Shown piece by piece: positions 1 to 9,345 of a stretch of 64,000 bases of DNA. This DNA is from Pseudomonas sp. SCA2728.1_7 (GTDB taxonomy: Bacteria > Pseudomonadota > Gammaproteobacteria > Pseudomonadales > Pseudomonadaceae): assembly GCF_018138145.1 (NCBI RefSeq), contig NZ_CP073104.1, positions 5,919,001 to 5,983,000 on the forward strand, written 5' to 3'. A program made the translations under genes and the position numbers. How positions within the stretch are numbered: the stretch's first letter is position 1; every line of letters starts with the position of its first letter. A model generated the notes under the pieces. The model was given only the letters and a program-made list of their open reading frames with translations. It was not told the DNA's origin and did no database searches.

Positions 1-863
1 GTGGCGAAGTGGTGCAGTACAGCCTGACGCTGGTGGAAGGCTGGAATTTCCACCAGGTACGCGCCGCGCTGGCCAAGGATGACAAGGTCGAGCAGACCCT
101 GAACGGTTTGAGCGACAGCGACGTCATGGCCAAAATCGGCCATAAAGGTCTGTTCCCGGAAGGCCGTTTCTTCCCCGATACCTACCGCTTCGTGCGTGGC
201 ATGTCTGATGCCGAGTTGCTGAAGAAAGCCTTTGACCGCCTCGATGAAGTTCTGGCGAAAGAGTGGGAGAGTCGTTCTGCCGATGTGCCGTACACCGAAC
301 CTTATCAAGCGCTGATCATGGCGTCGCTGGTCGAGAAGGAAACCGGCGTGCCGCAGGAGCGTGGGCAAATTGCCGGTGTCTTCGTGCGTCGCATGGCTCT
401 GGGCATGCAGCTGCAGACCGATCCGACCGTCATCTATGGTCTGGGCGATCGCTACACCGGCAAGTTGACCCGTGCACATCTGAAAGAGCCGACGGCGTAT
501 AACACTTACGTGATCCCCGGCCTGCCGCCGACGCCGATCGCGATGGTTGGCCGCGAAGCGATTCACGCGGCATTGAACCCGGTGGACGGCACCAGCCTGT
601 ACTTTGTTGCGCGTGGTGACGGCAGTCATGTGTTCTCTGACGATCTCGATGCGCACAACAATGCGGTGCGTGAGTATCAGCTCAAGCGCCGTGCGGATTA
701 CCGCTCCAGCCCTGCGCCAGCGGTAACGCCTGAAGCGGCTCCCGCTGCCGAGGATGCGATTCCTGCGGCCTCTCCGGACACAGCGCCAGAGTCGATGCCA
801 CAAGTTGCACCACAGGAGCCAGCGCCGACTCCAGAAGCCGCCGCCCCACAAAATACGCAATGA
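1..863 (+). CDS. mltG: Endolytic murein transglycosylase MltG, 5'-truncated
   Basis: This is the C-terminal part of MltG (YceG family), an inner-membrane lytic transglycosylase that cuts nascent glycan strands in the periplasm and so sets glycan length. The reading frame runs in from the left edge, so the membrane anchor and true start are missing. The active-site signature SLVEKETG, holding the catalytic Glu, is near nt 330, followed by the family's PGLPPTPI and AALNP segments. After the fold ends there is a Pro/Ala/Glu-rich tail of about 55 residues (from about nt 700), longer than in E. coli and probably disordered. It is followed after 19 nt by tmk, as in other pseudomonads. Confidence 0.95.
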   Translation, partial: GEVVQYSLTLVEGWNFHQVRAALAKDDKVEQTLNGLSDSDVMAKIGHKGLFPEGRFFPDTYRFVRGMSDAELLKKAFDRLDEVLAKEWESRSADVPYTEPYQALIMASLVEKETGVPQERGQIAGVFVRRMALGMQLQTDPTVIYGLGDRYTGKLTRAHLKEPTAYNTYVIPGLPPTPIAMVGREAIHAALNPVDGTSLYFVARGDGSHVFSDDLDAHNNAVREYQLKRRADYRSSPAPAVTPEAAPAAEDAIPAASPDTAPESMPQVAPQEPAPTPEAAAPQNTQ

Positions 864-873
864 CGTTGATTAA

Positions 874-2491
<1,618 letters not shown>

Positions 2492-2533
2492 GAATGTGTA
2501 CCTAGACTCTGAACATCAGCAGTGGAGGTCAAC

Positions 2534-2890
2534 ATGAATGAATCTGTCAGCCCGGGGCCGCGCAACGGTATTTTGTCCCTGACCATCAAGGACAAGTCGG
2601 TGCTCTACGCCGCCTACATGCCGTTCATCAAGAACGGTGGCCTGTTCATCCCGACCAACAAAAGTTACAAGTTGGGCGACGAGGTGTTCATGCTGCTCAA
2701 CCTGATGGACGAGGCCGAGAAGATTCCGGTGGCCGGCAAAGTCGCCTGGATCACCCCGAAAGGGGCGCAAGGCAATCGCGCTGCCGGTGTCGGCGTGCAG
2801 TTCAACGACGGCGACAACACCGCGCGCAGTCGCATCGAAACCCATCTGGCCGGAGCGCTTAAATCCGACCGTCCCACTCATACGATGTAA
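2534..2890 (+). CDS. pilZ: Type IV pilus assembly protein PilZ
   Basis: PilZ is a small cytoplasmic protein needed for type IV pilus biogenesis, acting through the PilB ATPase and FimX. It is the founding PilZ-domain protein but lacks the RxxxR c-di-GMP binding motif, and no such motif is seen here either. The ATG at 2534 is chosen over an in-frame GTG at 2522 because a strong GGAGGT Shine-Dalgarno sequence lies just upstream of it. The product is 118 residues with the conserved N-terminus MNESVSPGPRNGILSL. It sits between holB and the TatD-family gene as in PAO1 (PA2960). Confidence 0.95.
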   Translation: MNESVSPGPRNGILSLTIKDKSVLYAAYMPFIKNGGLFIPTNKSYKLGDEVFMLLNLMDEAEKIPVAGKVAWITPKGAQGNRAAGVGVQFNDGDNTARSRIETHLAGALKSDRPTHTM

Positions 2891-2905
2891 GTAGCCGTCT
2901 TTTTT

Positions 2906-3697
2906 ATGCTCGTAGATTCCCATTGTCACCTTGATCGCCTCGACCTCGCCGCCCATGACGGCTCGCTGGATGCTGCACTCGATGCGGCCCGTGAGCGCGG
3001 AGTAGGGCACTTCCTGTGTATCGGCGTGAGTGCCGACAACGCCGCCGACGTCAAAGCCCTGGCTGAGCGTTACGATGACGTTGATTGCTCGGTCGGCGTG
3101 CATCCGCTGGATGTGCAACCGGGCGCGGCGCCAGCGCTGGACTGGCTGCTGCACGAACTCAATCACCCGAAAGTGGTGGCGATCGGTGAAACCGGCCTCG
3201 ATTATCACTACGAGCCGGAAGCCGCCGAGTTGCAGCAGGCGTCGTTTCGTCTGCACCTGCAAGCGGCGCAGCAGACCGGCAAACCGGTGATCATCCACAC
3301 CCGTGGCGCGCGTGCCGATACCCTTGAGCTGTTGCGCGAAGCGGCATTGCCGCAGGCCGGCGTGCTGCATTGTTTCACCGAAGACTGGGACATGGCCAAG
3401 GCTGCACTGGACATGGGTTATTACATTTCCCTGTCGGGCATCGTCACCTTCCGCAATGCTGATGCGTTGCGCGACGTCGCGAGCAAGGTCCCGGCGGATC
3501 GCTTGCTGGTGGAAACCGATTCACCGTATCTGGCACCGATCCCTTATCGCGGCAAGCCGAACCTGCCGCAGTACGTGCGCGAAGTGGCGGAATTCCTGGC
3601 GATGCTGCGCGGTGAGAACTACGAGCGTTTTGCCGAGCAGACCACCGAGAACTTCAAGCGGTTGTTCCCGCTGGCGAGTGTTAAATCTGCCCTGTAA
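2906..3697 (+). CDS. TatD family metal-dependent hydrolase (YcfH type)
   Basis: This 263-residue TIM-barrel metal-dependent hydrolase of the TatD/YcfH family is probably a DNase or phosphodiesterase of unknown physiological substrate. All expected metal ligands are visible: the DSHCHLD motif at residues 4-10, GETGLDYHY near residue 93, the His of IIHTRG near residue 130, the His of LHCFTED near residue 153 and the Asp of ETDSPYLAP near residue 204. It is the last gene of the mltG-tmk-holB-pilZ block, 15 nt after pilZ. An sRNA gene on the opposite strand follows it. Confidence 0.93.
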   Translation: MLVDSHCHLDRLDLAAHDGSLDAALDAARERGVGHFLCIGVSADNAADVKALAERYDDVDCSVGVHPLDVQPGAAPALDWLLHELNHPKVVAIGETGLDYHYEPEAAELQQASFRLHLQAAQQTGKPVIIHTRGARADTLELLREAALPQAGVLHCFTEDWDMAKAALDMGYYISLSGIVTFRNADALRDVASKVPADRLLVETDSPYLAPIPYRGKPNLPQYVREVAEFLAMLRGENYERFAEQTTENFKRLFPLASVKSAL

Positions 3698-3717
3698 GCG
3701 CTAGCCAAATCGCAGGC

Positions 3718-3753
3718 AAAAAAAACCCGGGTTCTGGGGGGTGAATCCGGGTT
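3718..3753 (-). terminator. Rho-independent terminator of the RgsA-like RNA
   Basis: The arms at 3743-3753 and 3724-3734 pair over 11 positions with one G-U around an 8-nt loop. On the minus strand they are followed by a run of eight T (3725-3718). The plus strand has no T-run, so the terminator works for the minus-strand RNA and not for the TatD-family gene. Confidence 0.85.
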
Positions 3754-3834
3754 AAGACCATTAGGAGTAAAACAAAGGCACGCGGTCCCTTGGTACCTTT
3801 ATCGGCGCGACACTTGGGGGAGATGTCGCCCGAC
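3718..3834 (-). ncRNA. rgsA: RgsA-like small RNA
   Basis: On the minus strand, a CAATACT box (3847-3841) resembling the RpoS -10 consensus precedes a roughly 117-nt transcript that would start near 3834. The RNA has a 5' hairpin with arms GCGACA and TGTCGC around a C-rich loop. A single-stranded middle contains a TTTACTCCTAATGG stretch. A Rho-independent terminator ends it, with arms AACCCGGATTC and GAACCCGGGTT followed by eight T. RgsA of Pseudomonas is an RpoS-dependent, Gac-influenced, Hfq-associated sRNA of about 120 nt that I recall lying at this locus in PAO1. Identity rests on position, size, promoter type and remembered sequence, not on a covariance search. Confidence 0.82.
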
Positions 3835-4048
3835 AGTTCAAGTATTGATCAGTCTGGCGTGCAGTCCAGTTAGCCGGTCGGGGTTTTTAAACAAATTTGG
3901 AATACGTTCGCTTCAGTTGAGTTCTCATTGCGCCCAAAACGTTCTCAAAATGAACAAGAAACACAGATATGGTCGGATGATCCGTGCATTTTTGCGCAAG
4001 TTAGGCATAATACGCGGCTTCGAATTTTGACCCTTCAGACCTTTTCTT

Positions 4049-4687
4049 ATGCACAAAGAACCTCGTAAGGTCCGTGAGTTTCGTCGCCGCGAGCAAGAAA
4101 TTCTCGATACCGCGCTCAAGCTGTTCCTCGACCAAGGTGAAGACAGTGTCACCGTCGAGATGATTGCTGATGCCGTGGGTATCGGCAAAGGCACGATCTA
4201 CAAGCACTTCAAATCCAAGGCCGAGATCTATCTGCGCCTGATGCTCGATTACGAGCGCGATTTGAACGAGCTGCTGCATTCGGCTGATGTCGACAAGGAC
4301 AAGGAAGCGCTGTCCCGCGCCTACTTCGAATTCCGCATGCGCGACCCGCAGCGTTATCGCCTGTTCGACCGTCTCGAAGAGAAGGTCGTCAAAGGCAATC
4401 AGGTGCCGGAAATGGTCGAGGAGCTGCACAAGATCCGTGCCTCGAACTTCGAACGCCTGACCCTGCTGATCAAGGGCCGTATCAGCGAAGGCAAGCTCGA
4501 AGACGTGCCGCCATACTTCCACTACTGCGCATCCTGGGCGCTGGTGCACGGCGCCGTGGCGCTGTATCACTCGCCGTTCTGGAGCAATGTGCTGGAAGAT
4601 CAGGAAGGTTTCTTCCAGTTCCTGATGGACATCGGCGTGCGCATGGGCAACAAGCGCAAGCGCGATCCGGAAACGCCAAGCAGCTGA
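4049..4687 (+). CDS. TetR/AcrR family transcriptional regulator
   Basis: This 212-residue TetR-family regulator has an N-terminal helix-turn-helix at about residues 14-60, containing ILDTALKLFLDQG, VTVEMIADAVGIGKGTIYKHF and KAEIY. The C-terminal ligand domain has no recognisable ligand signature. It occupies the position I recall for PA2957 of P. aeruginosa. The basic N-terminus MHKEPRKVREFRRRE suits the short start chosen; a TTAGGCATAAT stretch about 40 nt upstream may be its -10 region. A perfect 12-bp inverted repeat lies downstream (4765-4796) and could be a site for it, but this is untested. Confidence 0.9.
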   Translation: MHKEPRKVREFRRREQEILDTALKLFLDQGEDSVTVEMIADAVGIGKGTIYKHFKSKAEIYLRLMLDYERDLNELLHSADVDKDKEALSRAYFEFRMRDPQRYRLFDRLEEKVVKGNQVPEMVEELHKIRASNFERLTLLIKGRISEGKLEDVPPYFHYCASWALVHGAVALYHSPFWSNVLEDQEGFFQFLMDIGVRMGNKRKRDPETPSS

Positions 4688-4764
4688 GCCATTCAGCTGC
4701 TTTATTGCGCCATGATTTCGCTACATGTCGCAGTACCGCAGGAATATACTCAGGCATAGGGCTT

Positions 4765-4796
4765 GCTAAAACTTGATTTGTGAGTCAAGTTTTAGC
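4765..4796. promoter_or_regulatory. Perfect 12-bp inverted repeat upstream of the radical SAM gene
   Basis: GCTAAAACTTGA (4765-4776) and TCAAGTTTTAGC (4785-4796) are perfect reverse complements around an 8-nt loop. There is no following T-run, so it is not a standard terminator. A TATACT box at 4745-4750 would put the repeat in the 5' leader of the downstream gene, 28 nt before its ATG. It may be an operator or an RNA hairpin. Confidence 0.6.
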
Positions 4797-4824
4797 GGCT
4801 CGAAATTCTTTCGCCGGAGTGATC

Positions 4825-5793
4825 ATGATCGTTGACCGTCAAGGCAGGCGTTTTCGCAATTTGCGGATCAGTCTGACTTCAGCCTGCAATTACGCGTGTA
4901 CCTACTGCGTGCCCAACGGCAAGCGGCTGGTGGCTGCGCAGGATGAACTGTCGGCCGAAGCCATGGCGCGTGGCGTGGCGTATCTGATCGAAGCCGCCGG
5001 CATCGAGCGGCTGCGAATTACCGGTGGCGAGCCGCTGGTCAGCCCCAAACTCGAATCGTTCATGACCGCCGTCGGCAAGATGGGCCTGGACGACATCAGC
5101 CTGACCACCAACGGTCAACTCCTCGCGAAAAAACTCCCGCTGCTGGTGGATGCCGGTCTGCGCCGGATCAACGTGTCCCTCGATACCCTCGACGCCAGCG
5201 CGTTCCGCAGCATCGCCCGTGGTGGCGATCTGGCCACGGTGCTCGATGGCATGGATCAGGCGAAAGCGGCGGGGATGAAGATCAAGGTCAACATGGTGCC
5301 GTTGCGCGGGCAGAACCTTGATCAAGTCATGCCGCTGCTGGATTACTGTCTGGAGCGTGGATACGAATTGCGCTTCATCGAGCTGATGCGCATGGGTCAC
5401 TTGGCCAAGGACAATAATGCGTTCCTGCAACAGTTCGTCAGCCTGCAACAGCTGCTGGCGCTGATTGGCGAGCGTTATGAGTACGCACAAACCGACGCAC
5501 CAGTGGACGCAACGGCCGTGCGTTACGCAATTCCCGGTTTAGGCAACTTTGGCGTGATCGCCAACGAAAGCGTGCCGTTCTGCCGCACGTGCTCGCGTTT
5601 GCGCCTGTCGTCCACTGGTTGGTTGCATGGCTGTCTGTCGTCGAGTAACCGCCACTATGTCGGTGATCTGCTCGACAAGCCGCGCCATCAGGCGTTGCCG
5701 GCGCTCCAGCGTTTGCTGGTCAAGGCGTTGGGGGACAAGCAGGAAGTGGCGTTCTCTGGCGGCGCTACCGTCATGAAAATCATCGGCGGCTGA
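4825..5793 (+). CDS. MoaA-like radical SAM protein (GTP 3',8-cyclase family)
   Basis: This 322-residue member of the MoaA family would catalyse the first step of molybdopterin synthesis, converting GTP to 3',8-cyclo-7,8-dihydro-GTP. The N-terminal radical SAM cluster CNYACTYC (C21, C25, C28) is intact. So are the ITGGEPL motif, the second-cluster Cys set CRTC...C near the C-terminus and the terminal Gly-Gly that MoaA needs. The ATG at 4825 has a GGAG ribosome site; an upstream in-frame GTG at 4780 lies in the inverted repeat and is less likely. No other moa gene is adjacent, so it may be a second copy or a paralogue with another role. Confidence 0.8.
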   Translation: MIVDRQGRRFRNLRISLTSACNYACTYCVPNGKRLVAAQDELSAEAMARGVAYLIEAAGIERLRITGGEPLVSPKLESFMTAVGKMGLDDISLTTNGQLLAKKLPLLVDAGLRRINVSLDTLDASAFRSIARGGDLATVLDGMDQAKAAGMKIKVNMVPLRGQNLDQVMPLLDYCLERGYELRFIELMRMGHLAKDNNAFLQQFVSLQQLLALIGERYEYAQTDAPVDATAVRYAIPGLGNFGVIANESVPFCRTCSRLRLSSTGWLHGCLSSSNRHYVGDLLDKPRHQALPALQRLLVKALGDKQEVAFSGGATVMKIIGG

Positions 5794-5802
5794 ACAACCG
5801 CT

Positions 5803-5867
5803 TTCGCGAGCAGGCTCGCTCCCACCTTGGAATGTATTCCCCCTGTGGGAGCGAGCCTGCTCGCGAA
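5803..5867. repeat. REPIN, GGGAGCGAGCC subtype
   Basis: Two inverted REP arms (5803-5825 and 5845-5867) sharing the core GAGCCTGCTCGCGAA face each other across about 19 nt. This is the subtype with GTGGGAGCGAGCC outer sequence. It separates the radical SAM gene from the lipoprotein gene. Confidence 0.9.
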
Positions 5868-5963
5868 TACGATCTTACAATCAACGAATTTTCAGAGCTG
5901 GCGCAAAAGCTGCATCCAACGGCCATTCGCCGGTTTTCCGTCACCGGCCTCTGGAGGAATAGG

Positions 5964-6569
5964 ATGCGTAGCCTGGTTTTGCTGCTGGCCGTTTTGGCGC
6001 TTGGCGGCTGTATGACTGTCAGCGATATGGCCGAAGGCACTCGCTATCAGATGAGCGACGCAGGCTTGCTGGATCACAGCGACAGCCGCCGCGTGAACAA
6101 CTTCCGCATTCAGCCGGACTCATTCATCTACATCGCCCAGGGCGCGTTCGCACCGCCGGGTGGTTCTTACCCGCGCCCGAATGTGGTGGCTGAAGAAGCT
6201 TTCAAAGGTTTCGTCGAATATTTTCCTATGGTTCGCCGCGCCCGCGCTCCCGAGGGACTCGATCAGGCGATGGGCGAAGCTCGCGATGCCGGTGCGCACT
6301 ATCTGCTGTACACGCGTTTCGCCAAGGCTGACGACCGCATCGGCAACTCCGATGAGTGGCTCGATGAAGAAGCGGTGGATCGCCTCGGCATCGACGGCGG
6401 CGTGATTCAGATCATGTTGATCGAGACCAGCACCCAGTATTTGATTGATACTGCACGGATCAAGAGTCGTGGCGGTTTACTGACGTTCCACGACAGCAAG
6501 CCCGAAGACCTGATCGGCCCGCCGCTGGCGCAGTACGCGCGCAGCCTGTTGGGAGTCGGCGACCAATAA
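5964..6569 (+). CDS. DUF4823 family lipoprotein
   Basis: This is a 201-residue predicted outer- or inner-membrane lipoprotein of unknown function, matching the DUF4823 family by its general sequence. The ATG at 5964 has a GGAGGAAT ribosome site 8 nt upstream, whereas the longer frame starting at 5832 begins inside a REP element. The signal peptide MRSLVLLLAVLALGGC has a clean lipobox (LGGC, C16). The rest is soluble with no obvious catalytic motif. It is followed after 15 nt by the DUF1285 gene, so the two are probably cotranscribed. Confidence 0.85.
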   Translation: MRSLVLLLAVLALGGCMTVSDMAEGTRYQMSDAGLLDHSDSRRVNNFRIQPDSFIYIAQGAFAPPGGSYPRPNVVAEEAFKGFVEYFPMVRRARAPEGLDQAMGEARDAGAHYLLYTRFAKADDRIGNSDEWLDEEAVDRLGIDGGVIQIMLIETSTQYLIDTARIKSRGGLLTFHDSKPEDLIGPPLAQYARSLLGVGDQ

Positions 6570-6584
6570 TTCAAGGAGAACGCC

Positions 6585-7145
6585 ATGAGTGGCCCGCAAA
6601 AAGCCAATGACCTGTTGGGACAGATCCCGAAAACCAAAGGCTTGCCGCCGGTGCACTTGTGGAACCCGGACTTCTGCGGCGACATCGACATGCGCATCGC
6701 CCGCGACGGCACCTGGTATTACCTGGGTACGCCGATCGGGCGCAAGCCGATGGTCAAGCTGTTCTCGACGATCATGCGCCGCGATGGCGATGACTATTTC
6801 CTGATCACACCGGTCGAGAAGGTCGGGATCAAGGTCGACGATGCGCCGTTCGTGGCGATTGCCGTCGAGGTTGAAGGCGAAGGGGAGGCGCAGCTGTTGC
6901 GCTTCACCACCAACGTTGATGAAACCGCCGAGGCCGGGCCTGAGCATCCGATTCGGGTCGAGATTGATCCGACGACGCAGGAGCCTGCGCCTTACGTGCA
7001 TGTGCGCACCAATCTTGAAGCGCTGATTCATCGCAATGTGTTCTACCAACTGGTGGAACTGGCGGTGAGTCGCGAAATCGACGGGCAGCGTTGGCTTGGC
7101 GTGTGGAGCGGCGGCGAGTTCTTTCGCATCGGCCTGGAACCCTGA
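6585..7145 (+). CDS. DUF1285 domain protein
   Basis: This 186-residue cytoplasmic protein is assigned to the DUF1285 family from its characteristic segments [39 protein letters not shown] and ENGQ-type C-terminal strands (here [18 protein letters not shown]). Members fold as two small beta-rich domains and have no established role. A strong AAGGAG site precedes the ATG at 6585. A REPIN follows immediately. Confidence 0.88.
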   Translation: MSGPQKANDLLGQIPKTKGLPPVHLWNPDFCGDIDMRIARDGTWYYLGTPIGRKPMVKLFSTIMRRDGDDYFLITPVEKVGIKVDDAPFVAIAVEVEGEGEAQLLRFTTNVDETAEAGPEHPIRVEIDPTTQEPAPYVHVRTNLEALIHRNVFYQLVELAVSREIDGQRWLGVWSGGEFFRIGLEP

Positions 7146-7157
7146 AACACAACCCCT

Positions 7158-7247
7158 TGTAGGAGTGAGCCTGCTCGCGATAGCGGTGGATCAGTCAATA
7201 CTTATGGTGACTGACATACCGCTATCGCGAGCAGGCTCACTCCTACA
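7158..7247. repeat. REPIN, AGGAGTGAGCC subtype
   Basis: Inverted arms containing TGTAGGAGTGAGCC and ending ATAGCGGT flank a central spacer that contains GATCAGTCAATAC. This is the second REP subtype of the window. It lies between the DUF1285 gene and the GntR promoter. Confidence 0.9.
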
Positions 7248-7286
7248 CTGATTTGTGTTCCTGCAGTAAATCCTTATTGACGCGCA

Positions 7287-7300
7287 ATCGTATGATGATT
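7287..7300. promoter_or_regulatory. Putative GntR operator (copy 1)
   Basis: ATCGTATGATGATT lies about 38 nt before the GntR start. The identical 14-mer occurs inverted at 10196-10209 upstream of araF. The inner ATCGTATGAT is close to a palindrome, as expected for a FadR-subfamily GntR dimer. Autoregulation by the GntR gene just downstream is inferred. Confidence 0.65.
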
Positions 7301-7337
7301 AGCTTGATCACCCATCGCGATCCGCTTTGAGGTGTTC

Positions 7338-8054
7338 ATGTCCAGCAGCTTTCATGCGTCGACCGTTGACTGGCTGGGTAGCTGGATCGCCGCTGGCCAG
7401 GTCAAACCCGGGCAGACGATCAAGGTCGAGGCCGATCTGGGCGAACAGCTCGGCGTCAGTCGCACGGTCATCCGCGAAGCCATCAAAACCCTCGTCGCCA
7501 AAGGCATGCTTGAAGTCGGGCCGAAAGTCGGCACCCGCGTGCTGCCGGTACGGCGCTGGAACCTGTTCGATCCGCAAGTGGTCGGTTGGCTGTCGCGCAA
7601 CGGCTTGCCGGAAAACTTCGTCGATGACCTGCTCGACCTGCGCCGCACCATAGAGCCGATGGCCGTGCGCTGGGCGTGCGAGCGCGCGACGCTGGAACAG
7701 ATTGAAGCGGTGCAACTGGCCTATAACGCCCTTGAGCGTGCGGTCGACAGCGGCATCGATTACAACCGCGCCGATCAGGTCTTCCACGAATGCATTCTCG
7801 CCGCCAGCCATAACCAATTCATTGAACAAATGGTCCCGGCGCTCGGCGCGTTGCTCGCTGTGTCGTTTGAAGTTTCTGCGGCCGACCCGGATGAACTGCG
7901 CCGCACTTTGCCGATCCACAAAGACATGGCCGACGCCATCGCCGCCCGCGATTCCGCGCGCGGCGTTTGGGCGTGCATGACCCTGATCGACAACGCCGAC
8001 CTGGCGATCAAACGCTTTTACCCGAAAGTCATGGCCGACAAAAAAGCCAGTTGA
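7338..8054 (+). CDS. GntR family regulator with FCD domain (sugar operon)
   Basis: This 238-residue FadR-subfamily GntR repressor has a winged helix at residues about 10-75 (LGEQLGVSRTVIREAIKTLVAKGMLEV) and an all-helical FCD ligand domain. The FCD domain has the His-bearing segments DQVFHECIL and LPIHKDMADAI that often hold a metal. It resembles regulators of sugar-acid or pentose genes such as DgoR. The ATG at 7338 has a GAGG ribosome site. It is flanked by two REPINs and precedes the lactonase, SDR and araFGH genes. A shared 14-bp site before it and before araF suggests it controls itself and the transporter. Confidence 0.9.
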   Translation: MSSSFHASTVDWLGSWIAAGQVKPGQTIKVEADLGEQLGVSRTVIREAIKTLVAKGMLEVGPKVGTRVLPVRRWNLFDPQVVGWLSRNGLPENFVDDLLDLRRTIEPMAVRWACERATLEQIEAVQLAYNALERAVDSGIDYNRADQVFHECILAASHNQFIEQMVPALGALLAVSFEVSAADPDELRRTLPIHKDMADAIAARDSARGVWACMTLIDNADLAIKRFYPKVMADKKAS

Positions 8055-8070
8055 ATACACCGAAATCCCC

Positions 8071-8159
8071 TGTAGGAGTGAGCCTGCTCGCGATAGCGTC
8101 GTATCAGGCAAAGCAGATTTGACTGATCCACCGCGATCGCGAGCAGGCTCACTCCTACA
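8071..8159. repeat. REPIN, AGGAGTGAGCC subtype
   Basis: Two inverted arms, TGTAGGAGTGAGCC at the left and its complement at the right, separate the GntR gene from the lactonase pseudogene. One inner arm reads GCGATCGCG, a one-base change from the usual GCTATCGCG. Confidence 0.88.
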
Positions 8160-8189
8160 GAAAATCACAAGAACAATGGAGACCGTTAT

Positions 8190-9066
8190 ATGCCGTGGAC
8201 CGCCCTGACCCAACACCGCGCCCAGCTCGGTGAAGGCCCGTTCTGGGACGCGCCAACCCAGGCGCTGTACTGGGTTGATATCGCCGGCAAACAGGCCCTG
8301 CGTCTGATCGGCCAGAACGTGCAGATTCTGGCAAATGCCCGAGCACGTTTCCGCGTTCATCCCCTGCGCCAGCGGCGATGCGCTGGTGACCCTGAGCAGC
8401 GGTGTCTATCGCCTCGACCTCGATTCCCCCGGCCTCGAGCCGCGCCTGACGCTGTTCTGCGTCGCCGACCCGCAGCCCGGCAATCGTCCCAACGAAGCAC
8501 GCTGCGATGGCCAAGGTCGTCTGTGGCTCGGCACCATGCAAAACAACATCGGCGAACAGGGCGAAGATCTGCCGATCACCCGTCGTTCCGGTGGTCTGTT
8601 CCGGATCGATCCGGATAAACGTGTCACGCCGTTGTTGCGCGGCCTGGGTATTCCCAACACGCTGTTGTGGAGTGACGACGGCACCACGCTGCTGTTCGGC
8701 GACAGTCTCGATAACACGCTGCACCGCTATTTCATTCACACCGACGGCAATCTCGATGTCGCACAAGTCTGGTATGGCCCCGATCAGCAGGGTGGCCCGG
8801 ACGGTTCGGCGATGGACGCCGAAGGCTATATCTGGAATGCCCGCTGGGATGGCAGTTGCCTGCTGCGGCTGACGCCGGATGGCAAAGTTGATCGCAGAAT
8901 CGATCTACCGGTCAGTCGCCCGACCAGTTGTGTGTTCGGCGGTGAAGGCCTGAAAACCCTGTTCATCACCAGCGCCCAGAGTCCCCACAACCATCCATTG
9001 GATGGCGCGGTACTGTCGATGCGCGTGGATGTCGCAGGAAAACTCTGTACGCGCTTTGCGGATTAA
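8190..9066 (+). pseudogene. SMP-30/gluconolactonase family lactonase, frameshifted
   Basis: A sugar lactonase of the SMP-30/LRE/gluconolactonase beta-propeller family is split into two frames. The first 46 codons or so (from ATG 8190, good TGGAG site) give the family N-terminus with LGEGPFWD and LYWVDI. The frame then shifts near 8327-8331, and the rest continues in the next frame from about 8329 (FWQMPEHVSAF) to the stop at 9066, including NRPNEARCDGQGRLWLGTM and the GPDGSAMDAEG segment. Removing one base near 8328 would restore about 291 residues. The enzyme would hydrolyse the aldonolactone made by the SDR. A real null mutation and a sequencing error cannot be told apart here. Confidence 0.88.
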
Positions 9067-9126
9067 ATCCCAAAATATGGGATGCAAAATTATATATTGA
9101 GATTATTTGGCGGTCGGGTTTATAGT
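9067..9126 (+). promoter_or_regulatory. Promoter of the SDR-araFGH operon with ATCCCA-N5-TGGGAT dyad
   Basis: A 17-bp dyad (9067-9083) lies upstream of a sigma-70-like promoter: TTGAGA at 9097-9102 and TATAGT at 9121-9126, spacer 18. The same dyad, -35, -10 and spacing recur before dgoK at 24953-25012, and the bases between dyad and -35 are nearly identical. The dyad's place upstream of -35 would fit an activator or a repressor that loops; the regulator is unknown. Confidence 0.75.
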
Positions 9127-9180
9127 CGGCTCCAGCAGTAACACGCACTCACACTTAAAAAGAACAAAACAGGTGAAGTG

Positions 9181-9345
9181 ATGCAGCGAATGTCTATCGC
9201 ACTCCCGCGTGGAGTCCGCGTCTCGCAACGGCTCGATGCCGTCGGCGGCGCCTGCCTGTTTCGTTCACATCGCCTTCCAGACCGGACATCGGCAGATGCC
9301 CGGTTTTTTTGTGCTTGCGAAACAGGAGTCCTGATCCATGGCTGA
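9181..9345 (+). CDS. Possible 54-codon leader ORF before the SDR gene
   Basis: An ATG at 9181 follows AACAAAACAGGTGAAGTG, almost the same leader and ribosome site that precede dgoK at 25051. It opens 54 codons that end 8 nt inside the SDR gene. The first codons resemble dgoK at DNA level (both carry ATC GC- CTC at codons 6-8), but the peptide has no recognisable domain. It may be a decayed 5' fragment of a dgoK copy, or a leader peptide coupled to the SDR gene. Expression is unproven. Confidence 0.35.
   Translation: MQRMSIALPRGVRVSQRLDAVGGACLFRSHRLPDRTSADARFFCACETGVLIHG
9282..9310 (+). terminator. Terminator-like hairpin in the SDR leader
   Basis: CCGG-A-CATC (9282-9290) pairs with GATG-C-CCGG (9295-9303) with one mismatch around a GGCA loop and is followed by seven T (9304-9310). 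It lies between the promoter at 9097-9126 and the SDR start at 9338, so it could attenuate the operon or be the 3' end of a roughly 175-nt RNA. Confidence 0.6.

Noticed and set aside
3845..4030. 61-codon frame between the sRNA and the TetR gene
   Set aside because: It covers the sRNA promoter and the TetR promoter, has no ribosome site and no recognisable sequence.
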